Counted from the stretch's first letter, positions 45,949-58,500 are shown. The stretch: 64,000 bases of DNA from Clarkia xantiana subsp. parviflora (GCA_036873135.1 JAPTYO010000010.1:18531772-18595771), one strand, 5' to 3'. Numbers and translations are program-made. The notes: generated from the sequence alone by a model not told the origin.

Positions 45949-47385
45949 TCAGAGAATCGGACTGTCGAAGAGTCGGAGTGTCGGGGACTTGCAAGACCTT
46001 AAGATGACTAAGTGTTTGAATGTCTTGTAGTGTCTGCGCGTGCGTGCACCTTGCGGAGTATGTGCATATACGCGCCTTGCAGAGTATGCATATGTGCATG
46101 CCTTGCAGTGTATGTGGTATATCTCACTGTCAGCGTAGAATGCCGTGTGAGGGGCGTCTTCAGGGGCCATTTTTATTTGGTTATATCCTGAGTATGCATC
46201 CATGAAGCTCATTAGTTGGTAACCTGATGTTGCATCCACTAACTGATCTATTCTTGGGAGTGGGTATGAGTCTAGGACATGCTTTGTTTAGGTCGCGATA
46301 ATCGATGCACATTCTCCGTCTTCCTCCCGCCTTCTTTACCAGTACTGGGTTTGCCACCCATGTTTGGAATCTGATCTCCTTGATGAAATTTGCTTTCATT
46401 AGCCTTTCCACTTCTTCCTGAATAGCTATCTTTTTGCTTCCTCCCATTGGCCTTACCTTTTGTGTTATTGGTCGCGTTGCCGCGTCTATATTGAACTTGT
46501 GTGAAATTACTTCTTCTGATATTCCTGGCATATCGCTTGGTGACCAGGCGAACAGATCTTTGTATTCCCTTAGTAAAGCTACTAAGTGATTTTCCTCTTC
46601 CTGAGATAAGGCGGTCCCGATTTTTGCTTTCCTGTCGGGCTCTTCTATGAGTATTTCTTTTAATTCCTCCATGGGAGCGGGTCTCCCATGATCCTCTCTT
46701 GGGTCCTCATCTATTAGTAGGACCTCTTTGGTTGTTTTCTTCTTCTTGCTTAGTGCGATCCTTGCACATTTCCTTGCTACCTTCTGGTTACCCTTTACTT
46801 CTCCTATTCCTTGGCTTGTGGGGAATTTCATTTTCTGATGTGGTGTTGATGGCACCATAACCCACTTGTTGATTGTAGTGGTACCCAGGACTCCATTGTA
46901 TTCCTCCATTTCTTCTGTGATGAAGAAAGAGACATCGATCTTTAACTGCCTCTGGCCTATTCCCAATGTCACGGGTAGTGTGTGACTGCCCCCAGTGGGT
47001 AGGTTGGCTCTCCTGAAAATCCAATCAAGGGAGAGTGAACCTGTTTTATGCTACTCGGCCTTACACCCAGTATGTCGATGACTTTCTTGCTAATGATGTT
47101 AGGTGAGCTTCCACTGTCTACCAGGATTCTTCCAATGTCCATATCAGTGATCTTCATTGTTATGACTAGGGCATCCCTGTTGTCTGGTAACACATGTTCC
47201 ATGTCCCTTTTTGAAAATTGTATTATATCTTCTTTCTTTTCTTCTACTTGCTATTCTTTTGGTTCATGGTCTTCTAACTATGCCATATATATACGCCTCT
47301 CTGGCATTCGTTGACTCTCCTCCTGCTCCATAACCTCCATGAATGACATATACGCTTACCATCTGGCTGGTGATAATTAGGCTTT
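45949..47385 (-). pseudogene. Gypsy pol relic: protease and reverse transcriptase N-terminus
   Basis: Near 47385 reading leftward: VYVIHGGYGAGGESTNAREA, several stops and shifts, then MEHVLPDNRDALVITM with the retropepsin ILVDSGSSPNII (D-S-G intact) and EYNGVLGTTTINKWVMVPST. Reverse transcriptase follows: LLREYKDLFAWSPSDMPGI, WVANPVLVKKAGGRRRMCID, YRDLNKACP, then a frameshift near 46260. After the shift come DATSGYQLMSFMDAYSGYNQ and IKMAPEDAPHTAFY, before the homology ends near 46115. The catalytic YVDD box and everything after it are missing. Confidence 0.85.
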
Positions 47386-47413
47386 CTATTCGAAACCCAC
47401 GGACGGCGCCAAG

Positions 47414-48167
47414 TGTTAGGTTATAAGGTCTGAGTCAACGGATCGCTAACTTAGAGCTTATCTCCCACTAATGTGATGTCGGGTTATGTGCTCCTCAGGG
47501 TCTTTCATACCGTTTCCTATTCTTCCGCTTCCTTGTCTCTCTGCTCCTTGCTACCCTGCAAGAGGGACAGTATCAAGCACGGAGGGGGGTGGTGCTTGAT
47601 GAACCCTCTCCGATGCTTAAGTCAGAATACTTTTAGAGAGATAAAATGTAGAGAGAAGCCAGAGCTAAAAATGTGCAAGTAATCAAGATCCCCCAAATGA
47701 ATGGTGAAGAGGTTGTATTTATAGGCAAATGTGTCATTAAGGTGACTTAAGGACATTGTTAACCTTTAAACACAATTAATTAGTCCTTAATCACATAATT
47801 AAAACCTTAAAGCATGGAGAGGTTGACGGAAATAATCTAAGTGTAGGAGTCGCGAAATGGTGCCGGGGCCCTTGGGGGCGGAGAGAAAATCCGACCCTAA
47901 GGGTAGGGGTTGGGTGTGGCCACCCAACCCCTCCCTAAGGGAGATTGGGTTGGCCAACCCGATCTCCCCTAGGGGAGGTCGGGTGTGGCCACCCGATCTC
48001 ACCTAGGTGAGTTCGACGTGTGGCCCGGACGAGTATTTTCGCCTCGTCCGGACCGTTGGTGTTTCGGCGGTGTGTTCGGGTCAAGTTTCGATTTATAATC
48101 ATCAACGGGGTGATAAAAATAATACAATTCGTAAGTCAACGGATTCAAATTGGGCGTATACCCATCA
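47414..48167 (-). repeat. 5' LTR of gypsy element 4
   Basis: 754 bp; minus-strand TGATGGGTATACGCCCAATT...CCTAACA. A minus-strand TATA box GCCTATAAATAC lies near 47726-47715. 47870-48005 is made of short inverted repeats ('gggtggccacaccc', 'ggttggccaacc'). Confidence 0.8.
47572..47600 (-). promoter_or_regulatory. Conserved LTR stem-loop (gypsy 4)
   Basis: On the minus strand: stem ATCAAGCAC / GTGCTTGAT, nine perfect pairs, loop CACCCCCCTCC, preceded by AAGCATCGGAGAGGG as in element 2. Confidence 0.6.
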
Positions 48168-49768
48168 ATGAGTAATTACAGTTGGTTACGAGAAATCACC
48201 TAATTTTTATTTTCTTGTATTGTGCACTCATCAAGTAAGTCTCTCATACACGTAATATACCTAGTATGACGTGTCAAGCTTTAATTGAATATCATTAACA
48301 TCATCATATGAAATAATTTCTTATGGAAGTTACTGTTTTTACATATTCGGACCCGGCATATGTCTCTATGATGACCTTAAGGACTTGAAGTTAAATTAGA
48401 CTTGTCTGTCTGATTATTATTATTTTTCCACGGAATGGTCGGTCGGTCCTAGGAGAGGTCTCTATTAATAGAGTAGTATCTGTAATATATTTGATATACA
48501 TAAATTAATCATCACTCGTAATTACGGATTTGGATAAAGTACTGCTTAGCTTATGAACGTATTTTCATTTAAGCTCATGAATATATTTTCATTTTTAGGA
48601 TTCAAACTTCTGACTTCCGGTCTTTTATAAACAACAAATAACCTATCTCTTACTAGTTTTTATTTATTTTGCATAAATGTATACTAGAGCAACACTCGTA
48701 GTCAATGGCGTAGCCATATAGTATAATAAGGGAACATATGTCCCTTATTATGGCTGGTTTTCTTCTATAAATATAACATATATATTTTTTTTTATTTTTT
48801 TTTGTAACTAAACGATGTTGTTTAGCAACGTTGTTGACTAGTATGTACATCTACTATTATACTTTTTATTTTATATTTCTTCTGATCGATCTATTACGAT
48901 GTTCAATCCAATTATTTATATAAAACCATTTTATGCATTGACTAATTATGTGTCGTATTCATAACACGTGTCACGATAAATTTACCGTGTGTGTTCGTCT
49001 TTACTAAATTTAACACGACACAGTTATCAACACATTATATCACGAACTACCACACCTAAATGAACACTCATATTTTCAAATGTCTAGCTCCGCCACTGCT
49101 CGTAGTATGCTTGTTATATACTTAAGTATGTTATATACTTAAAATAATCTTCATTTATACCGAATCAGTTTAGTTTATAAAAAGTAAACTACTATTTATA
49201 AATATTTTTTGATTTAAATCCAAAATATAAATTTGGGGATGAAACGCTTAAATACTATACTATATTATATTACATTACTTCTCTTATTTTGTGCACAATG
49301 TACTAAACCGGTCAAGAAGACAGCATTTATACTAGTATATATGATTTATACTTATAATAATTCTAAGTTGCACCAAACTAAAAATAAGTTATAGGTGAAA
49401 CTTTTTTTTACATTCTTAAAACTCAATAGAGTTTAAAACGAAACATACATGTAATTATGTAAGGAAGCGGTAAAGCTATATAGTTTGTTTTAGTTTTAGC
49501 TAGTTGCTTGGATTCCTTTACAGAGAAGCTTTCGAAAGGCACCCTCTCCCTCCGCAAGTATGTATATCTGAAGAGATGATCAAAGAAAACAAAATAAAAG
49601 GAAAGCTGCGAGAAAGTGAGTTCCACAAAAAGCTGAAATCTATATTAGCTTAAAGCAAACCCCTCTCTCTAAAGCTACTTTCTCGTCGGCCGTTTTAGAG
49701 AGAGAAACGAATCCCCAACTAGACAAGATCATCTTCGGTAGTCGGTCGGAGAAAAGAAACCTCAGACC
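48168..49768. other. Intergenic; promoter and 5'UTR of the IDD gene at the right end
   Basis: AT-rich, no gene seen up to about 49600. 49660-49768 has CT/GA-rich runs ('ctctctctaaag', 'agagagagaaacg') expected of a plant 5'UTR. Confidence 0.45.
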
Positions 49769-52700
49769 ATGATTCTCAGCACCAGACCTTCACCAATCGC
49801 CGCCGCCATCACTACCGACGACCCCTTCACTTGCTTAGACCACAATGGAGCCTCCGCCGCCGCCAAGAGAAAACGACGCCCTGCCGGAACTCCAGGTACT
49901 TACATATAACGCATAATATTTTGTTACTATTTCCAATATATAAAATCTAGTAAAAGATCCTTTAAGGTTTTAGGCACACTGGTCCAAGTTAGTACATTCA
50001 ACCGCTACTCGCGCCATCTTCTCAATATCGGCTCAGTTAACATTCTGATTCAACTGGCTAATTTTTCTTACCTAAGTCAATCTTTCTCTGTTAACGAGTC
50101 GAACAATAGTACATTCATACTCGACTCTCAAAAGTATCCCAAAGCTAATCAAGTTTCTCTTTGTCAAAATCCAATTCGAATTTGAGTTCGAGTTTTATGT
50201 AATATTATATGTTCATTCGAATTTGAGTTCAAACCAAAAATCTATTCGAATCGAGTTCAACCTAAGCTGCACCATTTATGGTTTAACTAAACAATTTTAA
50301 ACTTGACTAGCAAAGTGAAGTCGAGCTCGAATTCGCCAAGTATGGCACCGAGCCGAGTTCGAGCTTAAAAATGTAGGCTCAATTTCGTGTAAAATGAATC
50401 GAATCGAGCTTTTCAGATATACGGCTCGACTCAGCTCTATTATACTCCTAATATGTACAAATGGTGTTGATGCCGTTTAAAATGTGAAACTTCTCCGTAC
50501 CAGTTGGATATATTTAGGTTCTTTACGAAGGGTATTTTATTTTTGACAGATCCGGATGCAGAAGTGGTATCTCTATCGCCGAGAACGCTAATGGAATCGG
50601 ACCGGTACGTGTGCGAGATCTGCAACCAGGGGTTTCAGAGGGACCAGAATCTGCAGATGCACCGGCGGCGGCACAAGGTACCGTGGAAGCTGCTCAAGAG
50701 AGTGGACAGTGGTGGGGCGGGGCCCGCCGGTACGAGGAAGCGCGTTTACGTCTGCCCGGAGCCGAGCTGTCTCCACCACGATCCCTGCCACGCCCTCGGT
50801 GACCTTGTCGGGATCAAGAAGCACTTCCGGCGAAAGCACAGCTCACACCGGCAGTGGGTCTGCGCGCGGTGCTCGAAGGCGTACGCGGTTCAGTCCGACT
50901 TCAAAGCTCACCTTAAGACATGTGGGACCCGCGGCCATACCTGCGACTGTGGTCGTGTCTTTTCCAGGTATATATATGCTCTTCCTTTTCCTCTTCCTCT
51001 TCCTCCTAATCTTTTCTTGCTTAGCTAGCTAGGTTATTGTTTTCAAGTGTTGATACTTCAGACAAAAACACATGACAAATTATTCTAAAGCAGATCGTAT
51101 CTCTACTTAAAATTTAAAATAATCTCTACACTCCCCTGGAGTAAACTAATGATAAAGTGTGCTTATTTAAAAAAAAAAATCATTTTTTTATGGAACCTAA
51201 TGCAATGCTTTTATTTAATGGACAGAATACTAAACTGTTATGTCATTTTAACACTGTTTAAAAAATGTTCAATTTAATTATTGTCGGGTAAGCTCGTAAA
51301 AGAATAAAGTGTGCTGGTTAAATTTCTTCTATTTTGGCTCGAACCTAGCTAATACTTTTGTTTAATATTGAATAAAACAATGAACTATTACGTTATTTTA
51401 AAACCTCTAAAAAATGTTTAATTTAGCGTGTTGGGTAAACTTATAAATGATACAGTGAGCTGGTTAAAGATTTTTATTTTCAGAACTTGGACCTTATATT
51501 TGTATTTAATAGACGGAACACTGAACTGTTACAACATTTTAAAACGGTTAAACAATATATACTTAATTTAATCAAGGTTTTTTTAGCAATATAACATATA
51601 GACTCCGTGGCATAGTGTATATATCGATACTATATTAGTTTTGAAGATCGATCATGGGATCATGTTCCGTCGAGTTTATGAGAGTGAATGATGGATCCTT
51701 AACTCCAACCATTGTAAAGCTCTGCATTGAGTTACGTTTGACCATTCTATCGTATAGTGATTAAGTACGTCATCCTTTTATTTAAGATGTCAAATGTTTA
51801 AATATCACTAAAGTCTTTAGTAAAATATTAATGTCCAACATTGTACCGTTTACAAACTGATTCGTAGTAGTGAGAATTAGTGACATAGAAAAAATATGTT
51901 ACATGTACTACCTCAGTACAACCGAAACAAAATAAGATATAAGTTTTCTAACGGTTTTGTTGGGGCATATATATATGTTATAATCTGACAGGGTGGAGAG
52001 TTTCATCGAGCATCAAGATTGTTGCAACATAGGGCGAATAAGATCGTCCGACGACTCTCACAACAACGTGCAACGCCAACCATCAACCATGCCGCCATGC
52101 CGGTCAACCCCACCGAGCCCGACCAGTGACCAAACCCTAAACCCTAAAGTCACACGTCCATGGACACCTCTAACCCTATTAAACCTTCAATATAAGAAGC
52201 TAGAGCTAGAGAACCATGTAAACGACACCGTTCCTCCGCCGCCCGTCACGAGTCACAACTTGGAGCTCCAACTCTCGCTAGGGTCGAGTGAGGCGGGCGC
52301 GGTTATTAGGAAGCCTGAAATTAGGGTGGATGATTACGGAAGAGCCGTGGAGGAGAAGGGTCGTGCGGAGGAGGCAAGGCGGGAGTCGAGACGTGAGGTG
52401 GAGGAAGCTGAACGAGAGTTCGATAATGCTCGGAGGATGCGGCAGCGTGCTCAAGCCGAGCTAAATAAGGCGCAGATCGTGCGACAGCAAGCAATGAGAC
52501 AAGCCCAATTGGCCTTTCTCCAGGTAGGTAGGGTTTATGTTTACGGGAAGGAAAATTACGTCGTTATTTAATTTTAAGTCATCATCAGTCGGTCTTTTTG
52601 GTCAACTTATTAATTACTTTTTTTTAATAACAGCGTCATTTTTAGGGCTTCCCATCCATCTGGTCGCGTTGAATATGGATGAAAAATCGGACATATATAG

Positions 52701-53280
52701 CTGATTAAAGTAACGGTTACACTAGTTAGTTAGATCACCAATTATTAATAATAAACAAAAAAAACACATCCTCTTATAAATAGGATGTCTTTCATTCATA
52801 TTTGATGGCTAAAAACCTAAAACTAACAGTACTTACCATAACTGATTTATCAATTATTTAAAAAATAGACATGCCCCTATAATAACTTAATTAAGTTAGA
52901 GTTTTCTCTTATTTTGTTAATTACAAAAATTAATAATTATATGAGATTAGTTAAAATGAAGTCGATTTAATTAAATTCAAGTTGATTTTATAACCATTAT
53001 ATCGCGAGAGAGAATACATTAGATATCAAGAGATAAACAAACAAACAGTTATCTACTAAACGTATATCGTTGTGTGTGTCTGATTATACGATTGATAAAT
53101 CAACTTTAAGTCGACTTGATTTTTAGTCGAAACCGTATTATATTCATGCAATTCGTAAAGTGATATAAGTTTTATACATAAATAAGATAACATGAAGCAT
53201 GCACATTACAGGTTACATGCCGCACGTGCAAACAAAGCTACATGTCGTCCATTACAGAAGGAGATGTTAAGAGAGAGTAG
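49769..53280 (+). CDS. C2H2 zinc-finger transcription factor, INDETERMINATE DOMAIN family (IDD14/15/16 clade)
   Basis: Four exons: 49769-49895, 50550-50967, 51992-52523 and 53212-53280 (TAG), all GT-AG and in phase, 381 residues. KRKRR at 33-37 is a likely nuclear signal. The ID domain follows the family hallmark [15 protein letters not shown]: finger 1 [10 protein letters not shown]...HRRRH (62-84), then KVPWKLLKR, finger 2 [20 protein letters not shown], and CCHC-type fingers [12 protein letters not shown] and [26 protein letters not shown] and ESFIEHQD, plus the C-terminal coiled coil ([18 protein letters not shown]...) and a final [11 protein letters not shown] motif, place it in the IDD14/15/16 group. 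In Arabidopsis these genes control shoot gravitropism, auxin and organ shape; IDD15 is SGR5. The 22-residue last exon supplies a C-x2-C motif conserved in the clade. Confidence 0.93.
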
Positions 53281-53944
53281 TAGACTCTGGAAATGGTAGC
53301 TAGCTAGCTAGTCGTTGATCATAAAAGAGCGGCCGAAGAAATCCGCATATGTCTGAGTTATTATTAATAAACATTAATTATTAAATTTATTTTCTTTGTT
53401 TAAATTTTTTGCCAAATTTCTTTGTTTAATTAAGATTAAGGTTTCTTAAACGTTGATTTTGTCCACGTGGGTATGGAAAATGCCGATGATGGATGATTGT
53501 CGGGTGGACTGTGGAGAATTTCAGGTGTATATTCAATATTGATGAATGAATGTCGGACATTAATTCTCTCTATTGCTTTTAATTAATTAATTAATTTATT
53601 CATTATTATAACTTAATAACTAGATGAACGTTGCATTATGAATCTTTAGGTCGAAGCTCATAAATTGTGGTTGATATAATAGATATTTTTAGAAGTACAA
53701 AATTCACATGATGATTTCAAAATGTTTCAATTCATAATAAGGCGGATTTTAAAAATGAATGTGCGTCCTTCAGTTGAGATGGTTATACGTTTTTATAACA
53801 ACCTTTGTTATATATAAAAAAATACAATATGTTAGAGATAAATATATCTGATTATTTTAAGATAACTCTAAATTATGAATAAATATATTTTAATATATCT
53901 TATTCCCTTATATGTTATGTTAATGTTATTGCTTGCTCTGTGAT
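53281..53944. other. Intergenic: 3'UTR of the IDD gene and AT-rich DNA
   Basis: No further ORF. The 3'UTR and polyadenylation region of the IDD gene should lie in the first few hundred bases. Confidence 0.4.
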
Positions 53945-54535
53945 GCCAGGACGACCGGATAGATCCCCCCTCGGGGGATCCAGACTGATACATACACAGG
54001 CCATTGTGATCGTTTATTCCGTCCCTTGGTGATCTTATCATCACGGACGGTGCTGTAAATACTCGTCTTGGCTTACTTTTTGGCGAGGCTCTTTTGTGGG
54101 ATCATCACGGCTCTCTTATCGTTGCCGCAATAGCTTCTCTACCGGGACACGACCCTCTTTTGGCTAAAGCCCTTGCTTGCCGTACTGGCCTTCTCTTGAC
54201 TTTTGCATGCACGTCTTTCGGCACCACGTACCTCGGTGTTCCTGACGGATTCCCTCTAGTTGTCACGTTTGATTCGGTCATCAGCTTCTCGGGTTTCGTT
54301 GTTTGGTGTCTTGGATGATATTAGATGTTTGGATAATGTTGCTTTTTCTTTTGTGTTTGTTCCTCGTTCGTTGTTTTCTCGGCACACAAATTTGTAAAAC
54401 AGGCATCATCCCTGAATGTTACGGAAATTTGGTCTATGCTATTTATCCCGGATGCCTGGCTGTGTCGCTACCTTTGTACTGAACCTTAATTTCTTTATAT
54501 ATATATATATATATATTGTTGTATAAAAAAAATCA
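53945..54535 (+). pseudogene. LINE 3'-end relic with RNase H-like domain
   Basis: Frames around 54040-54270 read TDGAVNTRLG, WDHHGSLIVAAIASLPGHDP and LLAKALACRTGLLL, the pattern of the plant LINE RNase H (RVT_3) domain, with the catalytic Glu of 'AEALA' changed to Lys. Small frameshifts precede and follow. After a stop at 54319 comes about 170 bp of non-coding tail and a (TA)n run with A-rich end (54495-54530). It is unrelated in sequence to the relic at 27617. Confidence 0.65.
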
Positions 54536-55164
54536 TAATAAGACAAATTTAGAAGTATAAACATTAAATCACGTATTTATCTATTATATTTCATGTTTTA
54601 GGAAAGTTATTATAGTAAGTCTAAATTTTACAAAACCGGTTCGGAATAGAACTAATTCGAGGTGAACCGGTTTAGAGACTAGACTGGAACATGATTAGCT
54701 AAAATTATATTAGAAGCGATTAGTAAATGTTTTTTCTTCTAACCAGAAGAATAGGTTCAACAAGTTGAATTGGTTTCGAACCGGTTAAAATCTATTTTCG
54801 TTAATTAAAATTGGTATGAACCGAACTGGTCATGTTTCTATTGCATGGAATGGGGGGGGTCTGAGAAGCACTCATTTCGGGCTTCACATAATGAATCGAA
54901 CATAAAGGAGTTTTGGATTTTGTGCTTGGACTATATCAACAATATATCTCTTCTTAATTGGTAGGGATAAGGGGTCAGTAGTAATTGGACCCTGCCCCCT
55001 TCTCTCTTGCATCTGTACCTCTGCCTTATAATTAATATCCACTGCCTTTTCCATTCATATCAAACACTTGTATGGTGCAATCAATCTCCTCATGCTTAAA
55101 AACTTATACACAAATTTATAGTGCAAACTAGAATATACCAATTTTAGAGATACTCAATATTTTA
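54536..55164. other. Intergenic AT-rich region
   Basis: Contains the dispersed 'aaccggtt' repeat (54640-54840) and no gene. Confidence 0.3.
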
Positions 55165-55920
55165 CTTTAAAATTGTTTTTATTTTCCTGCTATTCAGTTA
55201 ACTGAGTATTCACTATGTTTAACATGAAATATCCAAAATTTAGAGACACAGTAACTATTAGATTACGTCAAAAGTTGATTGATCTCACTGATAAAGCGAG
55301 TTGTCGTTTTCATAGACGAATCAAATTCGAATTTCGCTGCAAATCTCTACCTAAAATCGCGAAAACAATCTTATAAAAAGTATTATTTTATAGTTTACAC
55401 TGCACCCTTAATCTTTTTTCTTTAAAATAATTTTTTTCATGTTATTTAAGTTAACTGAGTATTCGCTATGTATAACATGAAATATCCAAAATTTAAAAAA
55501 AACATAGTAACTCCTAAACTGGATTCAAAGTTGGTTAAACACACACTAATAAAATCAGTTGTGTTTCCAGAGGAAAATCAAATTCGAATTCCACTAAAGA
55601 ATCCTATATCTGAAATCGATGAAGCAATCTTGTAAAAAGATATTCTATAATCACACTCTCAATTTTTTTCTTTAAAATATTTGTTTTCTGCTATTTAGTT
55701 AATTGAGTATTCACTATGTCTAACATGAAATATTCAAATTTTACAGAAGCATATAGTAAAAATTATGCTACATTCAAAGTTGGTTGAATCAACTGATAAA
55801 TTAAAATTAGTTGCATTTCTAAAACAACTAATAAAAAATTAGTTGTGTTTTCATATCAACAAATCAAATTAAAATCTCACTAAATAACCATACTCGAAAT
55901 TGTGTAAGTAATCATGCAAA
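55165..55920 (+). repeat. ~250-bp tandem repeat, three diverged copies
   Basis: The landmark '(a)actgagtattc(a/g)ctatg' followed by 'taacatgaaatat(c/t)caaa' occurs at 55201, 55454 and 55700. The landmarks 'caaagttggtt', 'aatcaaatt(c/a)' and 'tcttgtaaaaag' repeat in the same order, with spacing of 253 and 247 bp. AT-rich and non-coding. Confidence 0.8.
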
Positions 55921-57020
55921 AAAAAAAAAAAAAAACACCCTCAAGGCCTCAACAAGCCATGTAAATTTAAAAGCATATATTTTCATCCATTCATTCACAA
56001 ACACACGCCTTAAGCTAAAAAGATTAGTTAGTTGTGGACCCATCAATTCATACATTGTTTAGGGATAATGGGGCCTATCTATATATGTAGGGTTTTGGTT
56101 GGTATTTGTATGGAGGGAAATTTAAAGAAGAAAGAAATGATAGTGCATGGTTTTCAGTGCCCAAAGGGACTTCTTAAGGGTTTGAGTAGTCCCTCTCACA
56201 AACACTGAAACAGGAGACACGAGAAAAGCACCATTCATCACACCTCACCTGACCATTCATTCATAATATCAATCTAACACGCACTCACTCCTTTTATTTC
56301 CTACACTGTTAAATGTTAGAATAATCATCACAAATCAATCATTTTTAATAGAAGAATTGCTGAATCATTACACTATTTTTTTTTAACAAAACTGCTTCTG
56401 TAATATCAGGTCGAAAAAGGTAAGTTTAAAGTTATCTCCATACTTCTTTTTTTTTGGTAAATCTCCATACTTCAATGTAGCGTTTCTAACAAATATTCAA
56501 ACTTAATTTTACCGTATTTGTGTTAATGTTAAAACCCTCTTAAATATACACTCTACTGTACTCTTTATTTCTACTCTCATTGGAATCATTAATTTGTAAC
56601 CTTTATCTCTTTCAGTGAGTCTCTCTGCAACACAAGAAAAGTGTGGGGCGGAGGAGAAGAAGAAGAAAAAGGCAACAAGCTAGCAAGCATCTTTTCCTTT
56701 TCCATTTATCTGCAGGCAAACATCTGCTCTTAGTTTACTTTTTACTACGTCAAGCCTTTTGTATATATATATATATATATATAATTTGGATTTGTATTGG
56801 ATTCTATGTATCTAATAACAAATATGACCCAGAAATGATCGATCGTGTGTGTAATTAATGTAAAGTCAGGTAGAAATTTTCGTACTGTAAGTGAAGTTAC
56901 TCTGGGCTATTTAATTTTTCTAGGCCAAGATGGGCTACTTAAAATTAGGGCTGGTTATGAAACCAGTCCGGTCCGGACTGATTTTGACATTGACTAGATT
57001 TTTTTTTTTCTGATTCATTC
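55921..57020. other. Intergenic AT-rich region
   Basis: No gene recognised. 56151-56210 can fold into a short imperfect hairpin. A purine-rich stretch lies at 56640-56690 and a (TA)n run at 56763-56783. Confidence 0.35.
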
Positions 57021-57037
57021 CTTAGAAGAACTGATTT

Positions 57038-57373
57038 TTTTTTTCCAACAAAAGGAATGAATTAGTAGTGGCGACCCAAAATCCATACCCTTACGTAATC
57101 TTCGGGCTCTTCTGTTCATGGACTAGGTTTTTTCTGACCAGACTTAAGGAACAACCAGCGCATGCACTGGCCCCGTCAACGTAACCCCACCAACAACTTA
57201 GTATAGTTAAGAGGCCGACCCGTTAAGCCCAGTTCTACTCGCCTCCTTATATGCCTGACGTGGTATGTGGACCAGACGGGACCTGATATTTTTAATCAGG
57301 TCACCGCGAGGTGATGCCCGTAAATGTTTTCAAACCTGGTACCTCTAAGCCAAACCACTAGGGAGCCAAACCA
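57038..57373 (-). mobile_element. SINE, family 2, with 17-bp TSD
   Basis: On the minus strand, from 57373: an A-box-like TGGCTCCCTAGTGG, then a B-box-like GGTTTGAAAAC about 30 bp later (tRNA-type internal promoter), a body of about 250 bp, and an A-run at the left end (plus-strand T-run, 57038-57044). The flanks CTTAGAAGAACTGATTT (57021-57037) and CTTAGTAGAACTGATTT (57374-57390) match at 16 of 17 positions. Confidence 0.82.
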
Positions 57374-57390
57374 CTTAGTAGAACTGATTT

Positions 57391-58500
57391 GATTATTAAT
57401 ATTCTGAACTCAGTTCAGAATTTTATTTTTTCAAAAAACCTGTTCCGATTCAATTACAAACCGATCCAGACCGTTTTATTAAGGTTTATATTAATTAAAA
57501 AAAAATCATGCATGGTCTGGTTTCTAACTTGTTCTAAAGAAATATACCACGGTTTTTTATACTGATTTACCATTTACATAATCGTACTGTTTGGAACCGC
57601 TCCGGACTGGATCGGTTCTTAATAGTCTAGTTGAACCGATTTAAATGTCCAACTTTACTTCAAATTAACATGGTCAAAATTTGAATTTGAGTCTAACTTT
57701 CCTGTCCGTCAAGACGAAGACAAACTCAATAATATTCGGCTCGAACTATACTTACAAATCTAAACAAGCTCAATAATATTTTGCTAATTCTAATCATAAA
57801 ACTGTTTTTTTTTTATAGCTTGTGTATTGTCATTCTTATATTCTAATTTCTTTGGAATCCTTAAGTTTGTCTTACTAATTTGTCTTACTATTTTATTTCA
57901 ACTCGATTTATCAACGATCAGATTATGCATATATAAAAAATATATTTTATTTATCCTAAATTCTGATTAATTCTCTCTCATAATCTAATGGTTGAGAAAT
58001 CGAATTGAATGCAAGTGCATTTTAGCGAGCCCTTAGTTATATTTATATCACGATGTTGCTCTCATTGCCCATTGCGCGTAACAAACGATGACAACACTCA
58101 ATCGCGTAGAGTTTGGACGTTATACCTAAATTCGCGTGTGTACATGGATGGATGCGACGACGTCGTCCATGAAAATCAAATTATAGATTTTGCAATTATC
58201 ACTGAATCTCTGCCAACTTGATACTGTGGTGTCTCTACATTTATATCTTATTATATTATTCGTACGAAAAGGAAAAAAAAAAGCAAAGATTTGTAATGAT
58301 TGATGCACTGTATTTTCCTGAATGTGCTTGACAGAGTTAACAATAGTACTAACTTACTTGTTTCCTTGTTAAAAAAAACTATTTTTTTTTGTTTTGAAGT
58401 ACTAAGATATAGATGTAAATATATACTTTTTGTTATGTCTTTAAGAGTATCCACAATGTTATTACATATTTTGTATTTCTTAAAGATGTTATATAAGCAA
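57391..58500. other. Intergenic AT-rich region
   Basis: Contains the 'aaccggtt' dispersed repeat (57430-57660). The short ORFs near 58009 and 58126-58514 show no recognisable feature. Confidence 0.3.

Larger units (their letters stand above)
45771..48167 (-). mobile_element. Ty3-gypsy LTR element 4, gag-less relic
   Basis: On the minus strand: LTR 48167-47414, a TTGGCGCCGTCC primer site, then directly the pre-protease region, protease and N-terminal reverse transcriptase. It breaks off near 46110-46030. There is no Gag between primer site and protease, where elements 1 and 2 have over 1.5 kb of it. The left part (45771-about 45950) begins TGATGAATATATGCCCAATT in the plus direction, a second LTR head facing the opposite way, so the relic is rearranged or composite. 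Confidence 0.75.
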
